DNA from: Labrys sedimenti | Lineage (GTDB): Bacteria; Pseudomonadota; Alphaproteobacteria; Rhizobiales; Labraceae | Direction of reading: 5' to 3' | DNA length: 64,000 bases | Assembly (NCBI RefSeq): GCF_034424805.1 | Contig: NZ_JAXOUF010000002.1 | Location: 868,001-932,000 of the forward strand | Part shown: positions 40,291 through 49,187 of the stretch, piece after piece | Layout: each line of letters begins with the position of its first letter | How positions within the stretch are numbered: the stretch's first letter is position 1 | Program-made: the position numbers and the translations under genes | Notes under the pieces: model-generated | What the model was told of the DNA's origin: nothing | The model's input: the letters and a program-made list of their open reading frames with translations, nothing else | Database searches by the model: none

Positions 40291-41220
40291 TCAGACACCC
40301 TTTTCCAGCGCCGCCTCGATGGCCCGCCGGCGCCGCATTTCGCGTCCGGCAGCATAGAGGCCGCTGAGGATGATCAATATCATGCCGGCACCCGCCCACA
40401 CATCGGGTAAATCGCCGAAGACCGCAAGCCCGGCCAGGACCGAAAGCGCGATGGCCGAATAGCGGAACGGGCTGACGACCGAGACATCGGTGCCGCGATA
40501 GGCGGCGATGACCAGGGCATGCCCGCCGACAAGACTCAGGCCGCCCAGCATCAGGAGCGAGAAGTCGGCAAGGTGGAGCGGCTGCCATTCGGATACGGCC
40601 GAGCCGGCAAAACCGGCCAGGGAGACGATGGTCGTGGTGCCGAGCGTCACCAGCAGGGTCGGCACACTGGCGCCGATGCGGTGGGTGACGAGATCGCGCA
40701 GCGCCGCCAGCACGGCGCAGGCCAGGGTGGCCAGGACATAGATATTGAGGCCTTCCGTGCTCGGGCGAGCCACCAGGATCACGCCGGCAAAACAGACGAA
40801 CACGGCCACCCATCGCCTGGCGTCGACCTTCTCCTTGAGCAACAGCGCCGACAAGGCCAGCAGGAGGATCGGCGCGATCTGGCCGATGGCGGTGGCGATG
40901 CCGAGCGGCACATGGCTGAGGCCGAGAATGGAGGCGAAGGCGACCACGCTCTCCATGCCGCCGCGAGCGGCGACCCGCCATTGCCAGATCAGGCGGAAAT
41001 GGCGCTGAAGGCCGCTGGCCAGGATGAGGGTGAGCACGAAGGCCGTCGCAAAGACGCCGCGAATGGCGATCACCTCGCTGACGGGCATGCGGGCGGTGGC
41101 GAGCTTGGCGACGGAATCGTTCACCACGAAGCATGCCATCGCAGCAATCATCAATATGATGCCGCGCTGATTGGCCCGTTGGCGGCCGAGATCGGCCTGG
41201 GTAAATGCAACCGTGGTCAT
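40291..41220 (-). CDS. EamA/DMT-family transporter
   Basis: The 309-residue inner-membrane protein has ten helices arranged as two EamA repeats. Repeat 1 starts ILMIAAMACFVVNDSVAKLATARMPVSEVIAIRGVFA. Repeat 2 contains VVSPFRYSAIALSVLAGLAVFGDLPDVWAGAGMILIILSGLY. DMT exporters move metabolites such as amino acids, and the substrate is unknown. Its start overlaps the stop of the next EamA gene (ATGA), so the two related proteins may form a pair. Confidence 0.9.
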   Translation of the reverse strand: MTTVAFTQADLGRQRANQRGIILMIAAMACFVVNDSVAKLATARMPVSEVIAIRGVFATAFVLTLILASGLQRHFRLIWQWRVAARGGMESVVAFASILGLSHVPLGIATAIGQIAPILLLALSALLLKEKVDARRWVAVFVCFAGVILVARPSTEGLNIYVLATLACAVLAALRDLVTHRIGASVPTLLVTLGTTTIVSLAGFAGSAVSEWQPLHLADFSLLMLGGLSLVGGHALVIAAYRGTDVSVVSPFRYSAIALSVLAGLAVFGDLPDVWAGAGMILIILSGLYAAGREMRRRRAIEAALEKGV

Positions 41221-42104
41221 CAGGCGATGGCTTCCTGCGTACGCCTCGATCTGACGAAGAGCAGGGCTAGCCCGCTTGCCACGATCATCACCATGCCGGT
41301 TATGGCGAGCCCGTTCGGCACCTCGCCCCAGACCAGGAAGCCGCCGATCACCGCCCAGACGGTGAAGCTGTAGTAATAGGGCGCCACGATCCCGGCCGGC
41401 GCCCTGCGGTAGCTCAGGAAGATCGCCATCTGGCCGAGCGTGACGATGAAGCCGGATGCTGCCATGGTCACCCATTGATCGAGCGAGGGCGGCATCCAGC
41501 TCTCATGGATCAGGGTGGCACAGCCGGTGGCGAGCGTCAGCACTACGGTCGTGGTGGTGAGGACGACAAAAGTAGGAATGGTGGAGGGCGTACCGCGAGT
41601 GAGCAGGTCTCGCGTCGCCACCATCATTGCGGTCACAAAGGCGTAGAGCGCCGCGGGTGACAGGCCTGCGCCGCCGGGCTGTGCCACCAGCAGGGCTCCG
41701 AGAAAGCCGGTGCAGACCAGAGCGAGGCGCACCGCCCCGATCCGCTCGCGGAAGATCACGGCCATGGCGACGATGACCAGCAGCGGTGCGGTCTGGCCGA
41801 TGGCGATCGCATCGGCGATCGGCATGGCGGACAGGGCCGCCATGTAGAAGAAGGTGGCTGCCGCCTCGAGCATCGCGCGCAAGATGGCGCGCCAATGCAG
41901 GGCGCCACCGAGCTGGCGCATCTGCCCTGTCGCGACCAGCAGGAGGCTGCAGGACACCAGCCCGAAGAAACCGCGCATGAACAGGACCTGGAAGGGCTGC
42001 AAACCCTGCGCCGTGAGCTTCATCAGGCTGTCGCTGACGACAAACAACCCTGTCGCGAGAACCATCGCGACGATTCCGGACCAATGCGATTGTGCGGGCG
42101 GCAT
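41220..42104 (-). CDS. EamA/DMT-family transporter
   Basis: The protein of about 294 residues has ten predicted helices: SGIVAMVLATGLFVVSDSLMKLTAQGLQPFQVLFMRGFFGL at the start, and GIVAPYYYSFTVWAVIGGFLVWGEVPNGLAITGMVMIVASGL near the end. It is paralogous to the next gene, to which it is translationally coupled. ATG 42104 is preferred because upstream residues are not hydrophobic or conserved. Role in export is inferred from the family. Confidence 0.88.
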   Translation of the reverse strand: MPPAQSHWSGIVAMVLATGLFVVSDSLMKLTAQGLQPFQVLFMRGFFGLVSCSLLLVATGQMRQLGGALHWRAILRAMLEAAATFFYMAALSAMPIADAIAIGQTAPLLVIVAMAVIFRERIGAVRLALVCTGFLGALLVAQPGGAGLSPAALYAFVTAMMVATRDLLTRGTPSTIPTFVVLTTTTVVLTLATGCATLIHESWMPPSLDQWVTMAASGFIVTLGQMAIFLSYRRAPAGIVAPYYYSFTVWAVIGGFLVWGEVPNGLAITGMVMIVASGLALLFVRSRRTQEAIA

Positions 42105-42216
42105 GGAGGCGCAATCAAAAGATCGCCGCCGGCAGGCAGCGGGCAATCAGGAGGTAAGAGAATAATACTTACCTATACTTTGTCTGAGGATTTGGCAAAG
42201 ACAAACCGAGGGAATC

Positions 42217-43347
42217 TCAAGAAAAGCGCCCGAGGCTGAACATGCCGAGGTCGAGGCGGCTGCTGCCCGTGGTGGCGAGCTCGGCGAGGGCCTCGCCGAC
42301 GGCGCTGGCGAATTTGTAGCCATGGCCCGAACAGGGCGATGCGACGATGACCTGCTCGTGGCCGGGCAGGGTGTCGATGATGAAATGCTCGTCGGGCGTC
42401 ATCGTATACATGCAGGCCTTGAGGCCGAGCAGGTCGCCATTGGCGCCCGGAATGTGTTTGGCGAGGCAGGCTCGCAATTGCTCGCGATGCCGGGGGGAAG
42501 GCTCCCGGTTGGGCGTGTCGGGGTCGTAGGCTTCGCCGCCATAATGCGGGGAGCCGAGCTTGAATCCCGGATGCTGCCAGAGCGGGAAGCCGTAGAAATG
42601 CCCCTCGTCGGCTTCGAGCGTGAAAACCGGGAAATGGGAGAGGTCGAAGAGGGAGGGCCGGGCAGGGGCGAACCAGCCGAGTGTCTGCAGCACCACCTCG
42701 GTCGAGCGCTTGAGCGCGGGCACGAGTTCCCCGATCCAGGCACCGGGCGACAGGATGAGCCTGCCGGCTTCGTAGCTGCCCTGGTCGGTCGTCACGCGCA
42801 CCCCGCCATCCGCTGTCGGCTCCCAGCCCAGCATGGCTTCGCAGCCGTGAATCTCGGCGCCGTGATGCAGGGCGAGTGCCGTATGGGCGAGGATGGCCCG
42901 CTCGGAAGCCACGAAGCCCGACTGGGGCTGATAGAGGCCGATATGATTGCGGTCGAGCGTGAAGGGATAGCGTGCCTCGATGGCGTCGCGATCGAGCAAT
43001 TCGTGCTCCAGGCCATGGGCCTGGCTGGCCTCGAGTGCCTTCTCGACGATGCCGCTGCCCTCATGGGCGATGTCGAGCGCACCGACTTCGAAGAATAGCG
43101 GCTCGCCGGTGAGCTTGCCGGTCTCGATCCACAACTCCCGGGCCCGCTGCACCAGGGGCACATAGGCTTCGCCCTCGAAATAGGCGAGGCGCAGGATGCG
43201 CGTCAGGCCATGCGAGGAGCCCATCGCATGGCCGATTTCGAATTTCTCGAGGCCGAGTACACGCACGCCCCGCTTGGCGAGCTGATAGCAGGTGGCCGAT
43301 CCCATGCCGCCGACACCGGCGACGATTACATCAAAGGTCTTGGACAT
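42217..43347 (-). CDS. SolA/monomeric sarcosine oxidase-like FAD enzyme
   Basis: The 376-residue flavoprotein of the MSOX/N-methyltryptophan oxidase (SolA) family starts with the FAD motif DVIVAGVGGMGSATCYQLAKRGVRVLGLEKF. GHAMGSSHGLTRILRLAYFEGEAYVPL follows. The covalent-flavin cysteine is expected in LKACMYTMTPDEHFIIDTLPG, and the end shows SPCSGHGYKFASAVGEALAELA. It oxidises N-methyl or secondary amines to give formaldehyde or an imine plus hydrogen peroxide. ATG 43347 is used. An N-methyl substrate would be in line with a strain that consumes methylated nitrogen compounds, but no link to the purine island is shown. Confidence 0.9.
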   Translation of the reverse strand: MSKTFDVIVAGVGGMGSATCYQLAKRGVRVLGLEKFEIGHAMGSSHGLTRILRLAYFEGEAYVPLVQRARELWIETGKLTGEPLFFEVGALDIAHEGSGIVEKALEASQAHGLEHELLDRDAIEARYPFTLDRNHIGLYQPQSGFVASERAILAHTALALHHGAEIHGCEAMLGWEPTADGGVRVTTDQGSYEAGRLILSPGAWIGELVPALKRSTEVVLQTLGWFAPARPSLFDLSHFPVFTLEADEGHFYGFPLWQHPGFKLGSPHYGGEAYDPDTPNREPSPRHREQLRACLAKHIPGANGDLLGLKACMYTMTPDEHFIIDTLPGHEQVIVASPCSGHGYKFASAVGEALAELATTGSSRLDLGMFSLGRFS

Positions 43348-43417
43348 TATGGGAGACAAGTGGAAGGCAAACCGGCCGAGTCTTCAACCCTTCCTGCCGG
43401 CCACAAGTTGTTTTCCC

Positions 43418-43498
43418 GGGAGCGCGGACGTCCTCGTCCGCTCTTGGAAACACCCGGCTTGAGAAGGGAAAGAACGGATGAGGACGTACGCGCTCCCA
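43418..43498. repeat. Inverted-repeat element, GGAGCGCGGAC family, copy 2
   Basis: Arms GGGAGCGCGGACGTCCTC and GAGGACGTACGCGCTCCC flank a spacer with CTCTTGGAAACAC. That spacer string occurs as its complement in copy 3. It lies between the SolA-like and moaA genes. Confidence 0.8.
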
Positions 43499-43541
43499 GA
43501 AAAATCGCACAACGCAGCGTGCTTGTCACCACGGGCGCTCT

Positions 43542-44573
43542 TTACCCGCCGGTCACGCTCATATGCCTGCTGACGGCGGGCTGCCTGGTGCGCCGGTCGA
43601 TGACGAAGTCATGTCCCTTGGGCTTGCGGGTGATAGCGCGATCGATGGCGGCGTTGAGGAGATCGTTGGCCTCGGAAGCACGCAGGGGCGCGCGCAGGTC
43701 GGCGGCATCTTCCTGACCCAGGCACATATAGAGCGTGCCGGTACAGGTGACACGCACCCGGTTGCAGCTCTCGCAGAAATTATGGGTCATCGGCGTGATG
43801 AAGCCGAGGCGGCCGCCGGTCTCGCGAACGCGCACATATCGGGCCGGGCCTCCCGTATTATAGGGAATGTCATCCAGCGTGTAGGTGTCGAGCAGCTGGG
43901 CGCGCAGCACCGAAAGCGGCAGATATTGGTCAACCCGATGCCCGGTGACGTCGCCCATCGGCATCACTTCGATGAAGGTGAGATCCATGCCGCGGCCATG
44001 GGCCCATTCGATCAAGCCGACCGCTTCGTCCTCGGTCATGCCCTTGATCGCGACGGCATTGATCTTCACCGCAAGGCCCGCTGCCTGGGCCTTGTCGATG
44101 CCATCCATGACCTTGGCGAAATCGCCCCAGCGGGTGATCGCCTTGAAGGCGGCCGGATCCAGCGTATCGAGCGAGACGTTGATGCGCTTGACGCCGCAAT
44201 CCTTGAGTTCGGCGGCGTAGCGGGCAAGTTGCGAGCCGTTGGTGGTCACGGTGAGCTCATCGAGCCGGCCACTGTCGAGATGGCGCGAGATCGAGCGGAA
44301 CAGAGTCATGATATCGCGCCGCACCAGCGGCTCGCCGCCGGTGAAGCGCAGCTTGCGAACACCCTTGGCGATGAAGGCGCTGCACAGCCTGTCGAGCTCC
44401 TCGAGGGTGAGCAGGTCCTTCTTGGGCAAGAAGGTCATGTCCTCGGACATGCAATAGACGCAGCGAAAGTCGCAGCGGTCCGTTACGGAAACACGCAGGT
44501 AATTGATCGCGCGCCCGAAAGGGTCGATCATTGGCGGCATGTCCGCCATGGCATGATCATCCAGCACGTTCAT
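43542..44573 (-). CDS. moaA: GTP 3',8-cyclase MoaA
   Basis: The 343-residue radical-SAM enzyme starts molybdenum cofactor synthesis by rearranging GTP. The N-terminal [4Fe-4S] motif is CDFRCVYCM. TGGEPLVRRDI follows, and the C-terminal cluster sits in NFCESCNRVRVTCTGTLYMCLG. It ends in GG, as required for activation in this family. ATG 44573 has GGGAG 5 nt upstream. An open frame continues 37 codons further upstream but is made of repeat sequence. Purine catabolism by molybdenum hydroxylases would need this cofactor. Confidence 0.96.
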   Translation of the reverse strand: MNVLDDHAMADMPPMIDPFGRAINYLRVSVTDRCDFRCVYCMSEDMTFLPKKDLLTLEELDRLCSAFIAKGVRKLRFTGGEPLVRRDIMTLFRSISRHLDSGRLDELTVTTNGSQLARYAAELKDCGVKRINVSLDTLDPAAFKAITRWGDFAKVMDGIDKAQAAGLAVKINAVAIKGMTEDEAVGLIEWAHGRGMDLTFIEVMPMGDVTGHRVDQYLPLSVLRAQLLDTYTLDDIPYNTGGPARYVRVRETGGRLGFITPMTHNFCESCNRVRVTCTGTLYMCLGQEDAADLRAPLRASEANDLLNAAIDRAITRKPKGHDFVIDRRTRQPAVSRHMSVTGG

Positions 44574-44582
44574 ACTCCCGGA

Positions 44583-44678
44583 AGCAAGGCGCTCTTGAAT
44601 GAAAGCCTCCCGCTCCAACTCCCTGTTTCGATGCGTCTTGCGACGGTTGGCAAGGCACCGGATCGAAAGACGCTTTAG
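44583..44678 (+). repeat. Rhizobial intergenic mosaic repeat, degenerate copy 6
   Basis: Includes CCTGTTTCGATGCGTCTTGCG and a terminal AAAGACGCTTTAG, related to the core of copy 1. It lies immediately upstream of moaA. Confidence 0.55.
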
Positions 44679-44863
44679 GGGCATGTCCCCTTTGGTATTC
44701 TTCTAAGCCGACGACGGCACAAACACCAATGATAGTCTAGGCAAACTGCCATTATGTCGCAGAGTCCGAGCCGAATGCTCAAACAGCTTCGGTTTGGGTT
44801 TGCGACTTGCGCAGCATCCGCCTTCTCCTTATGTGGCGATCAGAACAGAAAAGGGAAGATGCC

Positions 44864-45247
44864 GTGAGCGGAGACGTCGCGAAGGCCTGGCCGACCGAAT
44901 TGCGCCTGTCCAAGGACAAGAAGACCCTGACCGTGAGTTTCGACGACGGCCAGTCCCATATGTTCAGCGCCGAGATGCTGCGCGTGATGTCGCCGAGTGC
45001 CGAGGTGCAGGGCCACAGTGCCGCCGAGCGCAAGACGGTGGGCGGCAAGATCAATGTGGCCATCCTGGCCCTCGATCCGGTCGGCAACTATGCCGTGCGC
45101 ATTTCCTTCGACGACATGCACAATACCGGCCTGTTTACCTGGACCTATCTTGCGGAATTGGGCCGGGAGAAGGAGAGCCGCTGGGCCTCCTATCTCGCCG
45201 ACCTCAAGGAGAAGGGCCTGTCGCGCGAAAGGCCGGGGCAGCGCTGA
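44864..45247 (+). CDS. DUF971 (GBBH-like N-terminal domain) protein
   Basis: The 127-residue protein has the DUF971 fold: WPTELRLSKDKKTLTVSFDDGQSHMFSAEMLRVMSPSAEVQGH, then GNYAVRISFDDMHNTGLFTWTYLAELGRE. This beta-rich domain occurs alone and at the N-terminus of gamma-butyrobetaine hydroxylases, and its role is unclear. It is placed near moaA in many proteobacteria. The GTG at 44864 is chosen because AAGGGA lies 7 nt before it. ATG 44831 is the alternative. Confidence 0.87.
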   Translation: MSGDVAKAWPTELRLSKDKKTLTVSFDDGQSHMFSAEMLRVMSPSAEVQGHSAAERKTVGGKINVAILALDPVGNYAVRISFDDMHNTGLFTWTYLAELGREKESRWASYLADLKEKGLSRERPGQR

Positions 45248-45266
45248 GGCAGCCCCTGCTACCTGC

Positions 45267-46430
45267 TCAGGTGGGATCTTCGCGGTGGAGGTCGTGGATC
45301 GCCATGCCGCCCTCGGCATCCACGGGAGGCAGCAGCCATTGGCGATGGCGCAGCGTGCGCTGCGTGTCCTCCAGCCCCATGTCCCAATGCTCGCGCATCG
45401 AGGTGCCGGAGAATTCATAGTCCTTGGCGTGGCCCTCGTAGTTCTTGTGCTGGTAGATCAGGTGCACGATGTTGACGAGGCCGAGCCTGGCGTGGTTGTC
45501 GATGAGGGCCTGTTCGTCCCGCGTCAGCAAATCCTTGGGCACGCGCTTCAGTGCATCGATCAGATGGGTCTTGATGCTGTGGATACGCCGGAAATTGTCG
45601 GTGTTCTGGCGCGTACGGCTCGAATACATGATGTCCTTGTGGCGCGAGAGCACGTCCGGCATGCTGCGGGGCAGGGTGCCGCGGGCGCTGAAGAGATCGA
45701 CCTGGAACACCAGCGAGCTGCGCTCCTCCTCCTGGTCGAGTAGATATTGCAGCGGCGTGTTGGAGACGATGCCGCCGTCCCAGTAATATTCGCCCTCGAT
45801 GCGAATGGCGGGAAAGGCTGGCGGCAGGGCGCCCGAGGCCATGATGTGCTCGGGGCCGATGCGGACCTCGTCCGTGTCGAAATAGACGAAATTGCCGGTG
45901 CGCACATTGACGGCGCCGACGCTCAGGCGCTTGCGGCCATCGTTGAGGATGTCGAAGTCGACAACCTCTTCCAGCGTCCGCTTCAGGTCCGAGGTGTCGT
46001 AGAAGCTGGTGGCCCCTTCAGCTCCCGGAAGCTCCAGCCAGGGATTGGGCAGGCGTGGCTTGAAGAAGCCGGGCTGGCCCTGTGACATGGTGATCCAGGA
46101 ACTGGTGCGGTTGCGGATGTCGCGAAACAGATCGCCCTCCGGCGTATAGGCCCAGATCTTGCGGCCGGAGATCGTCTGCCAGAACTGCTCGAGCCGCTGT
46201 AGCCGGTGGCGCGGTTCGTTGCCGGCAATGATCGAGGCGTTGATGGCGCCGATGGACACACCCGAGAGCCAATTCGGTTCGCAGCCGGCATTGGCCAGCG
46301 CCTCGTAGACGCCGGCCTGGTAGGCACCAAGCGCGCCGCCGCCCTGGAACACCAGGGCGATGCGATCATATTGTGCCGAGATCTCCTCGATGGTGGCGCG
46401 CGCGGCCTTGTCTCTATTGCGTTCGAGCAC
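45267..46430 (-). CDS. Patatin-like phospholipase family protein
   Basis: The 387-residue protein has the patatin fold: glycine-rich oxyanion loop ALVFQGGGALGAYQAGVYEAL, nucleophile Ser in GVSIGAINASI, and the catalytic Asp in YYWDGGIVSNTPLQYLL. The C-terminal extension (TDNFRRIHSIKTHLIDALKRVPKDLL) is of the DUF3734 type. The GTG at 46430 is the only reasonable start, with GGAG upstream, because longer frames run into the acetoacetate decarboxylase gene. With adc and bdhA it resembles a group found in rhizobia and probably tied to polyhydroxybutyrate or lipid turnover. Confidence 0.9.
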   Translation of the reverse strand: MLERNRDKAARATIEEISAQYDRIALVFQGGGALGAYQAGVYEALANAGCEPNWLSGVSIGAINASIIAGNEPRHRLQRLEQFWQTISGRKIWAYTPEGDLFRDIRNRTSSWITMSQGQPGFFKPRLPNPWLELPGAEGATSFYDTSDLKRTLEEVVDFDILNDGRKRLSVGAVNVRTGNFVYFDTDEVRIGPEHIMASGALPPAFPAIRIEGEYYWDGGIVSNTPLQYLLDQEEERSSLVFQVDLFSARGTLPRSMPDVLSRHKDIMYSSRTRQNTDNFRRIHSIKTHLIDALKRVPKDLLTRDEQALIDNHARLGLVNIVHLIYQHKNYEGHAKDYEFSGTSMREHWDMGLEDTQRTLRHRQWLLPPVDAEGGMAIHDLHREDPT

Positions 46431-46458
46431 GGTGGAAACTCCGGTCAGGTAGGCTGGG

Positions 46459-47202
46459 TCAGCGGGCGGCGAGATAGTCGTGCACCACCTCGCCGAGCCC
46501 GAGCGTGAGGTCGGCGACGAAATGCACGGCCGAGACGACCTCCAGCACCGGCAGGCGGCTGACATCGGCCATGACATGGGCGTGCAGCTCCAGCGCGGCC
46601 GGGGCCGTCCAGGCTTCCTTGAGCGTCACGTCGGTGAGGTAATAGCGCACGAGTTCGCAGATCCGCGGCGACCCGTCGACATGCGGGATGATCTTGATGA
46701 GGAAGTTGGGCGCGCCGAGCGAGTCCAGCACGGCCTGCCGGTCGGCGAGGCGGTGCTTATAGCCCATGGTCCCGGTCGCGCAGAGCACGCTGCCGTAATG
46801 AAGCGTGCCGACGATGACTTCGCCCTCATGCACGATCTTGGGTGTCGCCAGCTTTTTGGGAAAGCCCCACAATTCGCGGCCACCGGCGATGGGGGCATCG
46901 TCGTCCAGATACATCGAATGGACATAGGCGCCGTGCTGACCCTTGAACCGCACAGGAATGACCTGTCCGGTCTCGGTATAGTCGCCGAAGCCGGTCGAGT
47001 CGGGCATGCGGATGAATTCGTATTTCACCAGCGGCTCGTCGATCTCGAGCGGGGCGGGCACCACAGCTTCCAACGCCTCGCGCGTCGTGCGGTAGGTGAT
47101 GATGATGTATTCGCGGTCGAAGAAACGGTAGGGGCCGGGCGGGAAGGAGGGATTGGTCAGCGGCATCGCATAGGCGCGCTTGACGACTTCGGCTTGATCC
47201 AC
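46459..47202 (-). CDS. adc: Acetoacetate decarboxylase
   Basis: The 247-residue enzyme releases CO2 from acetoacetate to give acetone. The Schiff-base lysine region is GGRELWGFPKKLATPKI, with YVHSMYLDDDAPIAGG before it and FLIKIIPHVDGSPRICELVRYYL after it. It begins with GTG, with AAGGAC upstream. The patatin gene follows in the same direction and bdhA is divergent, so the group handles acetoacetate and 3-hydroxybutyrate. Confidence 0.93.
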   Translation of the reverse strand: MDQAEVVKRAYAMPLTNPSFPPGPYRFFDREYIIITYRTTREALEAVVPAPLEIDEPLVKYEFIRMPDSTGFGDYTETGQVIPVRFKGQHGAYVHSMYLDDDAPIAGGRELWGFPKKLATPKIVHEGEVIVGTLHYGSVLCATGTMGYKHRLADRQAVLDSLGAPNFLIKIIPHVDGSPRICELVRYYLTDVTLKEAWTAPAALELHAHVMADVSRLPVLEVVSAVHFVADLTLGLGEVVHDYLAAR

Positions 47203-47275
47203 GGGATGTCCTTCATGAAAAGCGGGGAGGATCTCGGCCTATGTTGCATGGCAGCATGACAGGTCCATGTCCGCT

Positions 47276-47380
47276 GGAGCAAAGCGCGTTCATGCCTGAA
47301 CGCCTGTTCGCTCCCACTCATCGTCCCCCCGAGCGTCTTTGCGATTCTGGGTGATCCCGTCTCGTTGCAAGGCGCTCTGG
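47276..47380 (+). repeat. Rhizobial intergenic mosaic repeat, copy 7
   Basis: GGAGCAAAGCGCGTTCATGC at the left and GCGTCTTTGCGATTCTGG in the middle, ending GCGCTCTGG. It has the same order and direction as copies 1 and 9 and sits in the divergent adc/bdhA gap. Confidence 0.85.
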
Positions 47381-47477
47381 GAGCCGAGGGCCGGTGTAAT
47401 AAAGGCGACATCTGGCCATGCCAGCTTCCGGGCCGGCGGTCCTGTCCGCCGCACCTTCCCACCTCCTGCCTGACGAG

Positions 47478-48272
47478 ATGAACATGGCCCAACTCTCCTC
47501 CCGCAATGCCCTGGTCACCGGCTCGACCAGCGGCATCGGCCTCGCCGTTGCCCGAGCCCTGGCGGCCGAAGGGGCCAACGTCACCATCAACGGTTTCGGC
47601 GACGCCGATGCCATCGAGCGCGAGCGGGTCGGAATCGAAAAGGATTTTGGCGTGAAGTGCCGCTACAGCGGCGCGAACATGATGGTTGGGGCCGAAATCA
47701 CCGCCATGATCCACGAGGCCGAGGAGGCTTTCGGCAGCCTCGACATCCTGGTCAACAATGCGGGCATCCAGCATGTCGCCCCGATCGACGAGTTTCCCGA
47801 CGACAAGTGGGAAGCGATCACCCGCATCAACCTGATCGCCTCCTTCTATGCCATCAAGGCAGCGATTCCGGGCATGAAGCAGCGCAAATGGGGCCGCATC
47901 ATCAATACGTCATCGGCCCATGCTCTCGTGGCTTCGCCGTTCAAATCCGCCTATGTCGCCGCCAAGCATGGCGTTACCGGCCTGATCAAGACGGTGGCCC
48001 TCGAGGTCGCCGAGCACGGCATCACCGCCAATGCCATCGCCCCCGGCTACGTCTGGACGCCGCTGGTGGAAAAGCAGATTCCCGATACGATGAAGGCACG
48101 TGGGCTGACCGAGGAACAGGTCAAGCATGACGTCCTGCTCGCCGCACAGCCGACCAAGGAATTCGTCACGGTCGACGAAATCGCGGCCGTCGCGCTTTTC
48201 CTGTGCAGCGATGCCGCCAGGCAAATTACCGGCACCACCCTGCCGGTCGACGGGGGCTGGACGGCGCAGTAG
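47478..48272 (+). CDS. bdhA: D-3-hydroxybutyrate dehydrogenase (SDR)
   Basis: The 264-residue short-chain dehydrogenase interconverts 3-hydroxybutyrate and acetoacetate with NAD. NAD motif: ALVTGSTSGIGLAVARALAAEGANV. NNAGIQHVAPIDEFPDDKWEAI is diagnostic of BdhA, the catalytic Tyr and Lys lie in SAYVAAKHG, and the C-terminus LFLCSDAARQITGTTLPVDGGWTAQ is typical. ATG 47478, 47484 or 47418 is possible, and the first is taken for family-normal length. It is divergent from adc. Confidence 0.93.
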   Translation: MNMAQLSSRNALVTGSTSGIGLAVARALAAEGANVTINGFGDADAIERERVGIEKDFGVKCRYSGANMMVGAEITAMIHEAEEAFGSLDILVNNAGIQHVAPIDEFPDDKWEAITRINLIASFYAIKAAIPGMKQRKWGRIINTSSAHALVASPFKSAYVAAKHGVTGLIKTVALEVAEHGITANAIAPGYVWTPLVEKQIPDTMKARGLTEEQVKHDVLLAAQPTKEFVTVDEIAAVALFLCSDAARQITGTTLPVDGGWTAQ

Positions 48273-48278
48273 CCCAGG

Positions 48279-48412
48279 GTCATCCCGGACGCGATGCGGC
48301 ACGTAGTGACGCTTCGCAGAGCCGGGACCGCAGGAGGAGAGAGACGCTCTATTCGGAGCACGGTCCCGCGTCTGCGACGCAGCATTACATGCTACATCGC
48401 GCGCGGGATGAC
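48279..48412. repeat. Long inverted-repeat element (GTCATCCCGG type)
   Basis: This 134-bp element has outer ends GTCATCCCGGACGCGATG and CATCGCGCGCGGGATGAC, nearly complementary, and inner complementary arms GAGCCGGGACCG and CGGTCCCGCGTC. It fills the gap between two convergent genes. Such elements are scattered in Bradyrhizobium-like genomes. Confidence 0.75.
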
Positions 48413-48420
48413 GACGATCG

Positions 48421-49005
48421 TCAGCCGCGGATGATCACCACCCTGGTGCCGACCTTCACCCGCTCGTAGAGGTCGGTGACGTCGTCATTGGTCATGCGGA
48501 TGCAGCCCGACGACACGGCCTGGCCGATGGTCTGCGGCTCGTTCGAGCCGTGGATGCGGTAGAGCGAGGATCCCAGATACATCGCCCGGGCGCCCAGCGG
48601 GTTCTGGATGCCGCCGGCCATGTAGGCGGGCAGGTCCGGCCGGCGCTTGCGCATCTGCGGCGGCGGCGTCCAGCCAGGCCATTCGGCCTTGCGCGAGATG
48701 CGGTGCACGCCGCCCCATTCGAAGCCCTTGCGGCCGACGCCGACGCCGTAGCGCATGGCCGTGCCGTCTTCGAGAACAAGATAGAGCCGCCGTTCCGGCG
48801 AATTGACCACGATGGTGCCGGGCTTCTCGCGGCCGCTATAGCTCACCACCTCGCGCGGGATCGGCGAGACGGCGGCGACGGCGCCTGCATTGGCAGGTTC
48901 GCGCGGGCTGCCGAACAATTTCTCGAAGATACTGGCTGCGTTGGCCGAGCTTGAGGCGATGCTCAAGCTCGACACCAAGACCAAGCCTGTCAAAAGACGA
49001 CGCAT
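48421..49005 (-). CDS. L,D-transpeptidase (YkuD/ErfK family)
   Basis: The 194-residue secreted protein has a signal peptide (LLTGLVLVSSLSIASSSANA) and a YkuD catalytic domain: TIVVNSPERRLYLVLEDGTAMRYGVGVGR at the start and the active site HGSNEPQTIGQAVSSGCIRMTN with Cys and His. It cross-links peptidoglycan or anchors outer-membrane proteins in the periplasm. ATG 49005 gives the signal peptide at the N-terminus. Expressed alone. Confidence 0.94.
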   Translation of the reverse strand: MRRLLTGLVLVSSLSIASSSANAASIFEKLFGSPREPANAGAVAAVSPIPREVVSYSGREKPGTIVVNSPERRLYLVLEDGTAMRYGVGVGRKGFEWGGVHRISRKAEWPGWTPPPQMRKRRPDLPAYMAGGIQNPLGARAMYLGSSLYRIHGSNEPQTIGQAVSSGCIRMTNDDVTDLYERVKVGTRVVIIRG

Positions 49006-49187
49006 GATGAAGCCCCGAATGGTTTGATCGAAATTCTTCGATCTCACTTGAATGAACAGAGCCCCGATCTTCGGATTCTTCAACTGGTGGACGACTGTCA
49101 ACCGCTAGTCTTCACGCAAAAATCAAGGCCTGTGTCCTCTCAACAACACTTGGCCGAAACATGCTGTGCGTATCGGCACAAGATCTC

